Of a stretch of DNA of 64,000 nucleotides, positions 10,394 through 20,252 are shown one piece after another. Made by a program: the position numbers and the translations under genes. Under the pieces are notes generated by a model. That model searched no databases. It was not told where the DNA came from and saw only the letters and a list, made by a program, of their open reading frames with translations. The first letter of the stretch is position 1. The number at the start of each line of letters is the position of its first letter. The DNA lies in assembly GCA_037179385.1 (NCBI GenBank), contig CM074180.1, positions 30,857,455 to 30,921,454 of the forward strand, in the 5' to 3' direction. Source of the DNA: Holothuria scabra. Its lineage: Eukaryota > Echinodermata > Holothuroidea > Aspidochirotida > Holothuriidae.

Positions 10394-11546
10394 AGTGAGA
10401 CCCAATTATGCCGAAGACAAAATAAAAACAAATGGAAGTTGTTGCCGTATTGTTGCCTCAGAGACGATAGTTCTGCCAGCCCAGTCAGAGATGCTAATTG
10501 CTGGAAATGTGAAGGACTTGCAAGAGACTGGTGCAGAGGGAGTGCAGATGATGAATCCGTCGAATTCACTTTTTGGGAAGAAAGGTGTCTTGGTTGCTCG
10601 CTGCGTAATAGATGTAGAACAGGGGGCCGTCCCTGTAAGGCTTGTCAATCTGAGTGACGACCCTGTGACAGTGTACCGGGGTACGACTGTGGGTGAGTGT
10701 GAAGGAGTGGAAGAGGTTTCTTCCGGAGGTGGTGCGGTTGATGCCACCGAGGATCTTCACAGGGGAACGGGATTGTTCCCTGCACACCTGGAAAAGTTGT
10801 TTGGTACTTGTACAGAGGAGTTGGATAAAGCTCAGAAGGATGAGGTCAAGGCGTTTTTGCACAAGTGGCAAGGTGCGTTTGCCAAGGGTGCAGGGGACCT
10901 CGGGAGGACAAACCTTGACAAGCACAGTATAAACACAGGAGACCATCCGCCAATACGCCAGCAAGCAAGAAGGTTGCCTCTGCACAAACAGGAGGAAGCT
11001 TCCAAGGAAATCAAGGAGATGTTGTCGCATGACGTCATAGAGCCATCCTTCAGCCCATGGTCCTCCCCCATTGTCCTTGTGAGGAAAAAGGATGGAAGTT
11101 TACGTTTTTGCGTGGATTATAGAAAGGTGAATGACGTGACTGTCAAAGACTCTTACCCGCTTCCAAGAATTGATGACACCCTAGATAAACTCAGTGGTGC
11201 CGCGTGGTTCTCTACGCTAGACTTAGCAAGCGGGTATTGGCAGATAGAGGTGGAGCCACAAGATCGCCCTAAGACTGCATTTTCCACCCACGAAGGGCTC
11301 TTCCAGTTCAAAGTGATGCCGTTCCGGGCTTTGCAATGCCCCAGCGACATTTGAACGTCTCATGGATCGAGTCCTTGGAGGGCTTAAGTGGGAAAGCTGT
11401 CTGGTGTACCTGGATGATGTCATAGTCCACGGGAAAACGTTTGAAGAACATCTTAGCAGACTTGGGGAAGTTATCAAGAGCTTGAGCGAGGCAGGGTTGA
11501 AGTTATCTCTAAGAAGTGCCAGCTGTTCAAAAGGAAAGTAACATTT
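10335..11546 (+). pseudogene. pol: Reverse transcriptase segment, two compensating frameshifts
   Basis: This is the RNA-dependent DNA polymerase of the element. The first part (10335-11354) carries the RT fingers and palm motifs VDYRKVNDVTVKDSYPLPR and FSTLDLASGYWQIEV, the latter with the first catalytic Asp. An extra base near 11324-11328 (within a CCGGG run) puts this frame into a stop at 11352. The middle part, in the next frame, contains the catalytic YLDD motif at 11407-11418. A missing base near 11511-11514 (AAGAAG run) returns to the original frame, which continues into RNase H. The two lesions compensate each other, leaving about 60 codons in the wrong frame that include the active site. 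As written, the enzyme cannot be made. Confidence 0.9.
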
Positions 11547-13787
11547 TTGGGACACGTCGTCAGTTCAGATGGAATTCACACTGACCCAACTAAAATCGAG
11601 GCAGTATCCACATGGCCCAGCCCCAGAGACGTGCATGAAGTTCGTAAATTTATCGGTCTCTGTGGCTACTACAGACGCTTTATCAAGAATTTTAGTTCGA
11701 TCGCTAAACCTTTACACAGGCTCACAGAATCAGGTAGAGTATTCCATTGGAGTGATGAATGTGAGGAATCTTTTTGTGAACTGAAGAAACAGCTCACCAC
11801 TGCACCTGTCCTTAGCTACCCCACCAGGAGTGATCCCTTCATTCTAGACACAGATGCAAGTAATCATGGAATAGGAGCAGTTCTTTCACAAATTCAAAAC
11901 GGAGAAGAACACGTCATCGGTTATTACAGTAGGACCCTCACCAAAGCAGAAAGAAGGTATTGTGTAACCAGGAAGGAACTTTTGGCCATTGTAGCAGGCG
12001 TGAAATGGTTTCACCATTACCTCTATGGAAGGAAATTCAACGTCAGGACAGACCATGGAGCTCTTCGTTGGCTCCTGAACTTTCGCTACCCAGAGGGCCA
12101 AGTGGCACGCTGGTTGGAGACGCTTGGAACCTACGACTTCACAATAGAGCATAGAGCAGGAAGAATTCACAATAATGCTGACAGTTTGTCTAGACGACCG
12201 TGTGAGGATTGCCGCCACTGTGATAGAGAAGAAGAGCATGATGCTGAGAGAGCTTTGAAGTCGGCCAAACAGGGTGAAACTACTCCAAATACACCGGTAG
12301 TGACTTGTAACTCTTTAACAAATGGGGCTGATGAGAACAAAATGCCGAGTACGCCAGAGAAAAGCTGGGTAACTGAGAGGTCCAACGAAGAACTGAGGAG
12401 GTTACAAGCAGCAGACCCAGACATTAGCCCAATACTGGATGCGAAGCGGTTGAAGAAGCGACCACCATGGGAAAGCATTTCAGGAGGTAGCAGAACCCTT
12501 CAGAATTATTGGTCGCAGTGGGACAGTCTCGTTTTACAGAATGACATACTTTACCGCAGATTCGAGTCACCAACTGGTGAAAAGTTAACTGTGCAGCTTG
12601 TGACTCCAGAGGAGATGAAGAAAGATATTTGGGAAGCAGCTCATGTGCATCCTCTTTCAGGACATTTGATGGTGAAGAAGACGACAGGAAGGATAAAGGA
12701 AAAGGCATATTGGAGTGGCATGTCAAGAGATGTCGAGAGATGGTGTAAGCGGTGCAAAGTGTGCATTACCAAAAGAGGGTCTCACTCTAACAGGAAGGCA
12801 AAAATGACTCAGTATCTTTCAGGCGAGCCACTGCAAAGAGTTGCATTGGATATACTTGGCCCATTACCAGTGACCCCACAAGGAAACAAGTACATCCTAG
12901 TCATCGGAGACTACTTCTCCAAATGGACGGAGGCCATAGCAGTCCCTAACCAAGAGGCAGTTACAGTGGCGAAAGCATTGGTTGAAGAGTTCGTATGCAA
13001 GTTCGGTATTCCCGACGAGCTCCATTCGGACCAGGGACGACAGTTCGAGTCAGATGTGTTCCAGGGAATGTGTGAGTTGCTCCAGATCCGGAAGACTAGA
13101 ACTACTGCATACCATCCCCAATCAGACGGGATGATTGAGCGCTTCAACCGCACCCTTGAGAGTATGTTGTCATCTGTGGTGGATACAAGTCAGAAGGAAT
13201 GGGACACGTGGTTGCCATATCTTTCTATGGCCTACAACACCGCTATCCATGAGACGACTGGATTTTCCCCAGCAGAGTTAATGTACGGCAGGGTGCTGAA
13301 AACTCCACTTGATGTGATTGTACCGGCTATTGAACAAGAGACAGTGACGGATTACCCTGAGTACGTTTCAAAGTTAGAGGATAAGATCAGGAAGATGCAT
13401 GCCCAGGCACGGGAACATCTGAAAGTGGCGGCCGACAGACAGTCATTTCGAATAAATCGCAAAGCTTCAGAACAAACGTATGAACGAGGAGATCTGGTTC
13501 TTGTGCATTCACCGGTGGTAAAGAAGGGCACCACTTCAAAACTTCACCGCCCGTGGCAGGGCCCGGGTTTAGTTCTGAAAAGAATCAACGACGTATTATT
13601 TCGAGTAATAATGGGACCCCAGAAGAAGCCGAAGCTCATCCACTACAACCGATTGCGTCCCTATCTAGGAGAAGAAGTACCTTGGGTGAAGTCCTTTCTT
13701 GAGAAAAAGACTACTGTTGCGAATGAAAATTCAGAAGAGAATAATAAGCCAAGCCGAGAAAACGCACGTATTCGTGGACAAAAATGA
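11547..13787 (+). CDS. pol: RNase H and integrase segment of pol
   Basis: This uninterrupted 746-codon segment is the downstream part of a broken pol, not a gene with its own start. Residues 1-90 are the RT thumb/connection. RNase H follows at about 98-215, with DTDAS (D103), the RKELLAI Glu, RTDH (D169) and NADSLSR. The integrase zinc domain is HX4H-X29-CX2C (H368, H373, C403, C406). The catalytic core has D435, D495 and E531, a D,D35E spacing. A GPY/F-like module (PWQGPGLVLKRI) lies at about 669-680. It ends at a TGA (13785-13787) right after an A5 run at 13780-13784. The next frame continues to 13944 with a basic tail ending RPKRERKEPQRYGFS, typical of gypsy integrase C-termini, so a one-base gain in the A-run is likely. 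Confidence 0.9.
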   Translation: MGHVVSSDGIHTDPTKIEAVSTWPSPRDVHEVRKFIGLCGYYRRFIKNFSSIAKPLHRLTESGRVFHWSDECEESFCELKKQLTTAPVLSYPTRSDPFILDTDASNHGIGAVLSQIQNGEEHVIGYYSRTLTKAERRYCVTRKELLAIVAGVKWFHHYLYGRKFNVRTDHGALRWLLNFRYPEGQVARWLETLGTYDFTIEHRAGRIHNNADSLSRRPCEDCRHCDREEEHDAERALKSAKQGETTPNTPVVTCNSLTNGADENKMPSTPEKSWVTERSNEELRRLQAADPDISPILDAKRLKKRPPWESISGGSRTLQNYWSQWDSLVLQNDILYRRFESPTGEKLTVQLVTPEEMKKDIWEAAHVHPLSGHLMVKKTTGRIKEKAYWSGMSRDVERWCKRCKVCITKRGSHSNRKAKMTQYLSGEPLQRVALDILGPLPVTPQGNKYILVIGDYFSKWTEAIAVPNQEAVTVAKALVEEFVCKFGIPDELHSDQGRQFESDVFQGMCELLQIRKTRTTAYHPQSDGMIERFNRTLESMLSSVVDTSQKEWDTWLPYLSMAYNTAIHETTGFSPAELMYGRVLKTPLDVIVPAIEQETVTDYPEYVSKLEDKIRKMHAQAREHLKVAADRQSFRINRKASEQTYERGDLVLVHSPVVKKGTTSKLHRPWQGPGLVLKRINDVLFRVIMGPQKKPKLIHYNRLRPYLGEEVPWVKSFLEKKTTVANENSEENNKPSRENARIRGQK

Positions 13788-13944
13788 GGACTCAAATGAA
13801 GGTAGAGACACGTTCAGCCCAACAGCATCAACGAAAGAGACGGAAGCCCATAAAGCAAAGGAGAGAGAGGAGCCGTCTTCTTCGCAGCGCTCACAAAGGC
13901 CGAAGAGGGAACGAAAAGAACCCCAGAGATACGGGTTCAGTTAG
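13788..13944 (+). pseudogene. pol: Integrase C-terminal tail in shifted frame
   Basis: Continues pol after the frame break at the A5 run (13780-13784). About 52 codons are rich in S, T, E, K and R and end in a PQRYGFS-type motif before the stop at 13942-13944. Gypsy integrases often end with such a basic, Pro/Tyr-containing tail. An AATAAA lies shortly after, at about 13973. Confidence 0.6.
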
Positions 13945-14130
13945 AATTGAATGTCACCTGTGTAAATATGTTAATAAATAGATGTCAACATTGAGTAAAG
14001 ATGACGTCTCCGTTTTCTTTCCTTTGTATATAGTTTTTATATGGTGTTTGAGGCTTTTAGCCCCTTAATTTTCTAGTCAACGCGAGATGGTGAATGCGTT
14101 CACTCAAGTTTGTCTTTCTTTCTCGTTTTG

Positions 14131-14133
14131 CAG
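14131..14133 (+). promoter_or_regulatory. Candidate 3' splice site before ORF3
   Basis: A polypyrimidine run (about 14107-14130: TTTGTCTTTCTTTCTCG then TTTTG) ends in CAG at 14131-14133, four bases before the ATG at 14138. This is the position expected for the acceptor of a spliced subgenomic RNA, as used for env in retroviruses. I could not identify the donor with confidence. Confidence 0.5.
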
Positions 14134-14137
14134 GAAG

Positions 14138-15001
14138 ATGAGTGGGAACAGGACATTGTTTGTTGTGGAGTATAAGTGTTCCGAATGCCCTCGCCGGTTC
14201 TATGACTTACAGGATATGAGGAACCATGCCGAGTACCAGCATGGGCACAGGATGTTTCGATGCCAGGTCTGCCACGACTTCAGCAGCCCTAGGAAATCAG
14301 ACACGATCAAGCATGAAAAACAGTGCAGAGGAAGAGGAGAGGAAAAACAAAGAAAGCGTGAAAAAGAACCCGAAGAGTGTCGCGGAAGGGGTACAGTCAG
14401 GTCAGTGGTGGCACCGAACGTAAGGGAGGAGGGCACAGCTGAAAGGCCAAAGAAAACTTGTGACGACCGAAAACGGAAATGTCACCAAACCACGGGCGAG
14501 CGAAAGAAGGCAAAGGTTGATGGTACAGTCACCGCTAAGGGGGAGTCCAGTCACACATCTAAGGAGTTGGAGGCAGAAAGGTCAAGTAGAGGTAAACTGA
14601 CGAAACAATCAGAAAATGTTGCGAAAGGGCATGAAAAGGAAGTTAATGATATGGACATAGAATCAACTGAAAACGAGAGGGCAGAACAAGCGGGCAAGAC
14701 TCCCATGGCTGTGATTCATCCCACCCCACCCAGGGTTCAGAGAAGTCCTACATGGCCGTCTCTTCAGAAACTTCTGGATCGAGGTTCGCCACTGGAAGAA
14801 CGTTCTGCAACAGCCGAGAGAGAAATTGAAAAGGCGGAAAGAGATGAAGTTGGATTACCTGGGACTAGAGAATCCTACCGAAGTACTTCATACCTGCTGA
14901 CGGATGGAATCAGACTTATTACAACCACAAAACGTGTTGTGTATCCAGATGGCAGGGTCTTTGAAGTTGAAGAAAAGAAGTTTACCGCCATTCCTGAGTA
15001 A
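14138..15001 (+). CDS. Zinc-finger ORF3 in the env position of the gypsy element
   Basis: 287 aa from the ATG at 14138; the frame is open upstream to 14087 but the acceptor-like CAG favours 14138. Two zinc fingers are at the N-terminus: CX2CX12HX4H (C14, C17, H30, H35) and CX2CX13HX3C (C42, C45, H59, C63). A long, highly charged K/R/E region follows (about 65-210), then PTPPRVQRSPTWPSLQKLL and a C-terminal TTTKRVVYPDGRVFEVEE segment that looks beta-strand-rich. There is no signal peptide and no membrane helix, so it is not an envelope. The ORF is intact while pol is broken. DNA/RNA binding, transcriptional or nuclear roles, or a role in RNA handling, are possible; no function is proven. It could have been captured from a host C2H2 gene. 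I do not recognise a named family. Confidence 0.8.
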   Translation: MSGNRTLFVVEYKCSECPRRFYDLQDMRNHAEYQHGHRMFRCQVCHDFSSPRKSDTIKHEKQCRGRGEEKQRKREKEPEECRGRGTVRSVVAPNVREEGTAERPKKTCDDRKRKCHQTTGERKKAKVDGTVTAKGESSHTSKELEAERSSRGKLTKQSENVAKGHEKEVNDMDIESTENERAEQAGKTPMAVIHPTPPRVQRSPTWPSLQKLLDRGSPLEERSATAEREIEKAERDEVGLPGTRESYRSTSYLLTDGIRLITTTKRVVYPDGRVFEVEEKKFTAIPE

Positions 15002-15163
15002 CCGTACTTTACTTGAGTTAGTTTGTAAATAGACAAAGGTGAAGGTCACCGTTTTTCTGATGTGTACTTTCCTAAAAGTTGTTAATAAACAAGTGTTACC
15101 TGTACAGAAGAAGTTCTCCTTTTGTTTTTCTTTGAGTCGAAGATTATGCGGGACGCATGAGCT
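15002..15163 (+). other. Element 3' untranslated region
   Basis: It holds no ORF. It contains AAAAGTTGTTAATAAACAAG at about 15075, which shares AAAAGTTGTTAATAA with the LTR (about 7441), and a T-rich stretch before the polypurine tract. An AATAAA is embedded here. Confidence 0.6.
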
Positions 15164-15176
15164 AAGGAGGGGGTAG
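15164..15176 (+). other. Polypurine tract (plus-strand primer)
   Basis: AAGGAGGGGG (15164-15173) followed by TAG directly abuts the 3' LTR start at 15177. Its position and purine content fit the plus-strand priming site. Confidence 0.85.
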
Positions 15177-16610
15177 TGTAACGTAGCTACGGGTGGCTTC
15201 GACTCAGGAGAGGTGGCGCCCTGTCAGGTTTTAGCACTAGAGTAGTTCTCCCGCGCTTCCGCGAGCCACGTGACATCCGGCCTGCGAGAAACACATGTGG
15301 ACATGCTGTGCGCGGCAGATACAGTCTGAGTTGTTGTACCTTGAAGAAGGAAGGCGAGGAGCAGTGGGAGATCCGTAGTGAGAAATAACTGCCTTGAGAC
15401 GTTTCCTTTCGGGAAGAACGTTGGGTGAGGAGTTTGCTACATTATTATTAGAAGTTAAGGATACCTAGTCAGAAGATTTTAAGGGTAAAGCTGTAAAAGT
15501 TGTTAATAACCGACTGTAATACTTAGGGTCCCGCCTACGCTGGCTACAATAGCGTAGGTAACGTGAAGCTTAGGCTGTAAGCCTAGGCCTGCGAGCATAT
15601 AAGTGTAACACAACAGCTGAAGTTAATGAAACCTCCCAATTACTGCTTTTGTCTTTGAGGGCTAATGTATGCTACTCGAGAACCTTACCCTGACTAAAAT
15701 GGTGTAACTGTGGACTAGGATAAGCTTCTAGGACTGGGTGTTGGACTACATCGTTGAACAACAGCATAAGAGAAGATATTAGGCCGAGATCTAAGGCCAT
15801 AAGATTCTGGTAAACCCCCAAGACAAATGTTAAGGAATTCCCAACAATAAACGGGACATCAACTGCTGATTCCTGCCCCCCCCCTTGTACCCAGAGATAG
15901 TCCCGGGACACCTGCCTAGGTTGTGAGTATACTGACGATTAGCCGGTGAGCACGCTCGGGTTGAGCCGGCTGAGTTAATCAGCGTACTGGAGATTGACGG
16001 GTGAGCACGCTCAGGTCGAGTCAGCTGGGTTTGTGAGCATACTGAAGATCGGCAAGTAAGCACGCCCTGGTTGAGCTAGCTTAGGTGGTCAGCGTACTGA
16101 AGACTGGCGGAAGAGCACACCCAGGTTGAGCCAGCTTAGGTGGTCAGCGTACAAAACATCGGCAGTTGGGCCCGCTGTGGTTGAGCCGGCTGTGTTAGAC
16201 ACAGTAGGGAGCTGCACTGAAGACTGGTGGATGAGCACGCTCGGGTTGAGGCAGCGGAGTTTGTCAGCATGCTGAAGGACTGGTGATCAGCGAGCTGTGG
16301 GGGGATTCGTTGTGTACTGAAGTACGTTTCCAGGTTAACGCCTGCAGTGTGATAGCTGAGCTGACTTGGAGGTCCAAGTACCATTTCTACATAATTCGTT
16401 TAATCATATCGCCATAATCATTTGTATATTTGTAATTCTGACATGTAATTTTTAATAAGAAGGAAACAGATTACTTTTGAACCTTAAATTTGCTGGTTTT
16501 TCTCTCCTATTTTCGCATTGTGTCCTCTAATCTCTTCTCACAGTTCTCTTTAGTGTTTCTTTAACAGAATAAGCCTATCCCTTGGAACTCGACGCGGGGC
16601 CCGCGTTACA
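15177..16610 (+). repeat. 3' LTR of gypsy element
   Basis: 1434 bp. It matches the 5' LTR throughout, apart from about three substitutions and three indels: one G, four bases in the C-run at about 15878, and one T in a T-run. The subrepeat array is at about 15922-16296. Directly after it comes GAAG (16611-16614), the target duplication. Confidence 0.95.
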
Positions 16611-19600
16611 GAAGGAAAACCTTGGTGGGTCCAGAGGGTGAAGTATCTAGGCTAGACTCCTAGATTCAATGGATTTTTAGTTGGTGCAAATTATGTCTCG
16701 GGTCAGGTATCGGTTGTTGGTTAGGGAATTTGGTGGCAAAGGCCCAGAATACTTCCTATACTTCCTACACGGTACCGGTATATCATCAGTGCCTTTGTGA
16801 CAACGGCACTCGGATGAAAAAAATGCGCATGTTCGCATTGATTTCTTATTTCCCCAAAGGTAAGTTGTGTGTTTTGGACCAAGAATAGATGTAATTTAAA
16901 TCAGGTTCTGTTACAAAAGGTTTTGATCGATACTTCTAAAATTTTCTTGCGCTCGGAGCAAGCATTACCTACGGTCTTGCCCTCGAAACATCATCAACAC
17001 TTGATGACTCCATCCGAGAAACACGGAAACTCTGTTTGAGTTACCAGGTAGAAGACTTATCTTTAAAAGATGAGTTCGATGTAGAGTTGAAACGTACCGT
17101 CTCGGTACTGGTCCTGAATGCAAGTAGCACCAAAAAGCTGCTTCACTCGATGATCTAGTCCATGATGCCACATAGTGACTGACATTTATTTTCAGCTTTC
17201 GGAGCCATGGGGATCTGTCTCCTAAGCCTACTATCATACGCCACTGATAAACCTTTATACGATTTTTTGTTATTTTAAAATATTGATGGCTATAAATTCA
17301 TAAAAAAATAGTGAGCAAATTGCAAAAGGCTCACAAATTTACCTGATAAAAGGTGGCAACATTCAGAAAAAAATGGAACCTGTCCGCCGTCGCAACATAG
17401 AAAAAAAATTGAAATCGTTTATCCAGTGAGCCACTTTAACGACAGCTCCCCGATTTAGCTCAATCACCATTTTATGACATTCAGTCAGTTATTGATTTAT
17501 AATGACTGGAGTCACTTCAGCTTGAACAATGATCGGCCTCGCTCAACGAGTTCAACATTTCTGGCCGGCTGCTACACCGGCGAGAAGACCAATATGGCCA
17601 TAACATGAGGCAACTGCATGGAGTATAGTCGGGCGGAAAGTTGCAAGTTAAGGGTTGTTTTCATTCCCAGATAACGCGGGCACACCGGAGGGTGTACAGG
17701 TGCACGGCTATGGTACGGGACGGGAGGGCAAGGGCTGAATCCGGCCCTATTGGCCAGAAGTTTGCAGAATCGAGAAGACTTGTGCAGGTTCAGTCGGGCA
17801 CAGAGATTGTGCCCTGGGGTGGGATCTCGGTTGTTTGGTTGTTTGGCCCCCCCTGTTCAGTAATCCTGTCTACGCCACTGCGTACTGAGCTCATGTTTAT
17901 TAAAGATTAAGTACCAATTAGAAATTCACCTGTAAAATGGTCATTTTTTGATGGATTTCGATGGAAATTGTGGCTATTTTCCTGGTTTTTCATGTTTTGT
18001 ACATCAAATACCCAGTTTTGTCATTTTCAGTTCACTACCTTTAAGCGACATTAAGTTACTCTGTTGGGATGGTATGTTCTCCGGTGAAAATGAAGACGTA
18101 CGAACATTCTAAACTAATTCAAACGGGTTCGGAAATGCCAATTTCTGATAACCTGGGAGGTACGGCCCCAAATCCTGCGGCGCTCCGCCGACCAACTTAT
18201 ATGGCGCTTCCCACTGAGTACTCTTTTTCCGATCATAGTCATCATGGCAATAGACGACCGTATTCATTAATTGAAGGGCCATCGTGTAGTACATTAGCCT
18301 ATCCAAAGTAAGTTGCCAGAAATATGGTAGAGGTCACATTTTATTTGGTATTTTGTAACCATTTTGCAATTGTCCGTGTTTAGTTGAAGCCTATACATTT
18401 GTAAATGCTTTTGATAAATCTACTTACCCTGGCAACTGCAAACCTGGAAATGCCAGTTTCCGGCTGTAGCTAATGGCTCACGATATTGCTGTAGTTGGTC
18501 CCACTACGGATGGAAGACGCTCCTCATAGAATAACCGAATAACCTCTCGGCCGGCATGAAAGATACACAATTTTGAGCCCCCTTTCTAAAGTTCTGTACC
18601 TGAGCAAGAGCTCCGCCCATCTACTATATCTTTGACTGGGAAAATCGAACGATCTGCAAACACGTAGGCCTACAGGTCATCGAACATCACTACATCTCTC
18701 ATTCCCCCTTCCCGCATAACAAGAAAACAATCGGGCTTAATTAGCGGAAGCGAAACCGGGCAAAATCCCGTAGGATGACAAACACAATGTAAAAATAGAC
18801 CTACAGGGCCAGACAGTCCAGTTTTTGAGATCATCAGAAACTGCCACTGCAGTCCAGCAGCCGAACCTTAAAACCTGACCACCCGAGCTCAACAGATGTA
18901 CACAAACCACCCAAGTCCCCAAGATCCAACCTGGTCGCTCCACATTACACACGATTGTTAAAATTGGACCACTTAATCCTGGCTTCGTTTTAAGTGGTAA
19001 CTTCCCCAGAGAAAATGCGAGGAACGTTTCCACCATCTCCTGCAAGTGATAACGTTCCCGTTGTCTTCTCAATACAGCTCCGGGAGCAACGATGGTCACT
19101 CATGCAAACGTTTTTTTTTTTTCTGTGGGGGGTTTGAGATTAGGAAGTGCAAGTTCAAATTACCCTTTTTTTTGGTACTTCATCAACTGAACATGTGTCC
19201 GTCCATAGATATTGGTATTTTCTGTAACATAAACGCAATCTTTCTCTCTGTCTGCTCTGCCCGAAAAATTACAGTTCTGGGAGAAAAAAATCGACTGAGG
19301 CCTCCTCAGGCCCATAGGCCTATGGGATCAAAAGAATGGAGATGGAGAGCAGTTTCTACACGGAGGTGAACCGTGACACAGTACCTTCGACCGCACTGAC
19401 CATCACCTCCCAGGTACTTTGATTTGACATTGCGAAATTTGTATGTGTACGTGATCAAAAGGACGATCACTAAATGCTTATCCTGCATTGCGGAATTTGT
19501 TTCTTTCATTTTACAAGTACATCAGTAGTTTCATAAAAATCTTGTACCTACTAAGCAGGTTATGTGTGCACATGTAGCTGTCACGCTGGTACACAACTGT

Positions 19601-19797
19601 AGCATGCAAACGAACGAGATATACGTGCATGATACGTAACGTACTGGTTATCGTACGAGAGAACGGTATGCAGCAACAAGCCAGGTACGTCCCTCGGCCT
19701 CGTCAATACAACTTCCGTACTTAGGCCTATAATATATTACAATCACAGCATACACTGTACTGCAAGACGTGCATGCTGGGCTAGGCTCAGCTTTACA
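16611..19797. other. Intergenic region upstream of glycogen phosphorylase
   Basis: 16615-16660 is the rest of the repeat unit split by the LTR element. hAT-like right ends CGCCACTG are at 17248 and 17880, without identified left partners. A copy of the AAAATTTTC module is at 16939. A T-run lies at 19111-19122. No gene is recognised. Short ORFs at 17641, 18069 and 19046 have no domain. Confidence 0.5.
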
Positions 19798-19837
19798 TAT
19801 AAGGGCTCAGGCTTGATGTTGTGCAGATCTCCACTCT
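19798..19837 (+). promoter_or_regulatory. TATA box and initiator candidate of glycogen phosphorylase
   Basis: TATAAG at 19798-19803 is followed, 35 bases after its first T, by CCACTCT (19831-19837), which fits the initiator consensus YYANWYY with A+1 at 19833. That would give a 110-nt 5' UTR. The alternative is that the acceptor-like sequence at 19919-19941 is used and the first exon lies further upstream. Confidence 0.4.
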
Positions 19838-19918
19838 CTGAAAGCAACGTTAGACTTTCGAGTGAAACGCTACATTTGCTAGCCTATTGGGTACTGATAT
19901 AAGCATTTTAAATTAAGA

Positions 19919-19941
19919 GAGTTCTTTTTCTCGCTCTTCAG
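19919..19941 (+). promoter_or_regulatory. Acceptor-like polypyrimidine-CAG before the start codon
   Basis: A run of mostly C and T (about 19921-19938) ends in CAG at 19939-19941, one base before the ATG at 19943. If used, it would splice a non-coding 5' exon onto the coding exon. It could also be chance pyrimidine-rich 5' UTR. Confidence 0.4.
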
Positions 19942-19942
19942 A

Positions 19943-20188
19943 ATGGCTGCTAAACCCAAAAGCGACAAGGAAAAACTGAAACAGATAAGTGTTCGCGGAA
20001 TAGCTCAGGTAGAAGATGTAACAACGATCAAGGAAAGCTTCAACCGGCATTTGCATTTCACCCTGGTCAAAGATCGTAATGTAGCAACTCAGCGGGATTA
20101 CTACATTGCATTAGCTCATACTGTGAGGGATCACCTTGTTGGTCGATGGATAAGGACCCAGCAGCATTATTATGAAAATGATCCAAAG
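19943..20188 (+). CDS. Glycogen phosphorylase, coding exon 1
   Basis: Glycogen phosphorylase releases glucose 1-phosphate from glycogen in the cytosol, using pyridoxal phosphate. This exon encodes the N-terminal 82 residues, the regulatory part of the enzyme. KQISVRG carries the Ser (Ser16 counting Met) that phosphorylase kinase phosphorylates in the animal enzymes (mammalian Ser14/15). [16 protein letters not shown] and the allosteric-site stretch [16 protein letters not shown] (about residues 67-82) follow and are almost the same as in vertebrate enzymes. The exon ends at AAG/GTTGGT (20188/20189), a GT donor, in phase 0. Reading beyond gives non-homologous sequence and a stop at 20252, confirming the exon end. 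It continues in exon 2 at 59847. In invertebrates one gene usually serves all tissues, so I assign no muscle/liver/brain symbol. Confidence 0.95.
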
Positions 20189-20252
20189 GTTGGTATTAAC
20201 GTGGGCCCAATTTTTGATGCTGAAACTAGGCCTAGGCTAAGTCTAAAAAAGT

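Larger units (their letters stand above)
7126..16610 (+). mobile_element. Complete Ty3/gypsy LTR retrotransposon, frameshifted
   Basis: This 9485-bp element is bounded by two direct LTRs (7126-8553, 15177-16610) starting TGTAACG and ending CGTTACA. Both sides are flanked by GAAG (7122-7125, 16611-16614), an intact 4-bp target duplication. The order is LTR, tRNA-Leu primer site, gag, protease, reverse transcriptase, RNase H, integrase, zinc-finger ORF, polypurine tract, LTR. Integrase after RNase H is the Ty3/gypsy arrangement. The LTRs differ by about three substitutions and three indels by my reading, and the indels fully explain the 6-bp length difference, so the insertion is young. The pro-pol reading frame is nevertheless broken at several single-base steps, mostly in homopolymers, which could be real decay or assembly errors. 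Confidence 0.95.

Noticed and set aside
14087..15001. Envelope glycoprotein reading of ORF3
   Set aside because: No signal peptide, transmembrane helix or cleavage motif; it has zinc fingers and a charged body instead.
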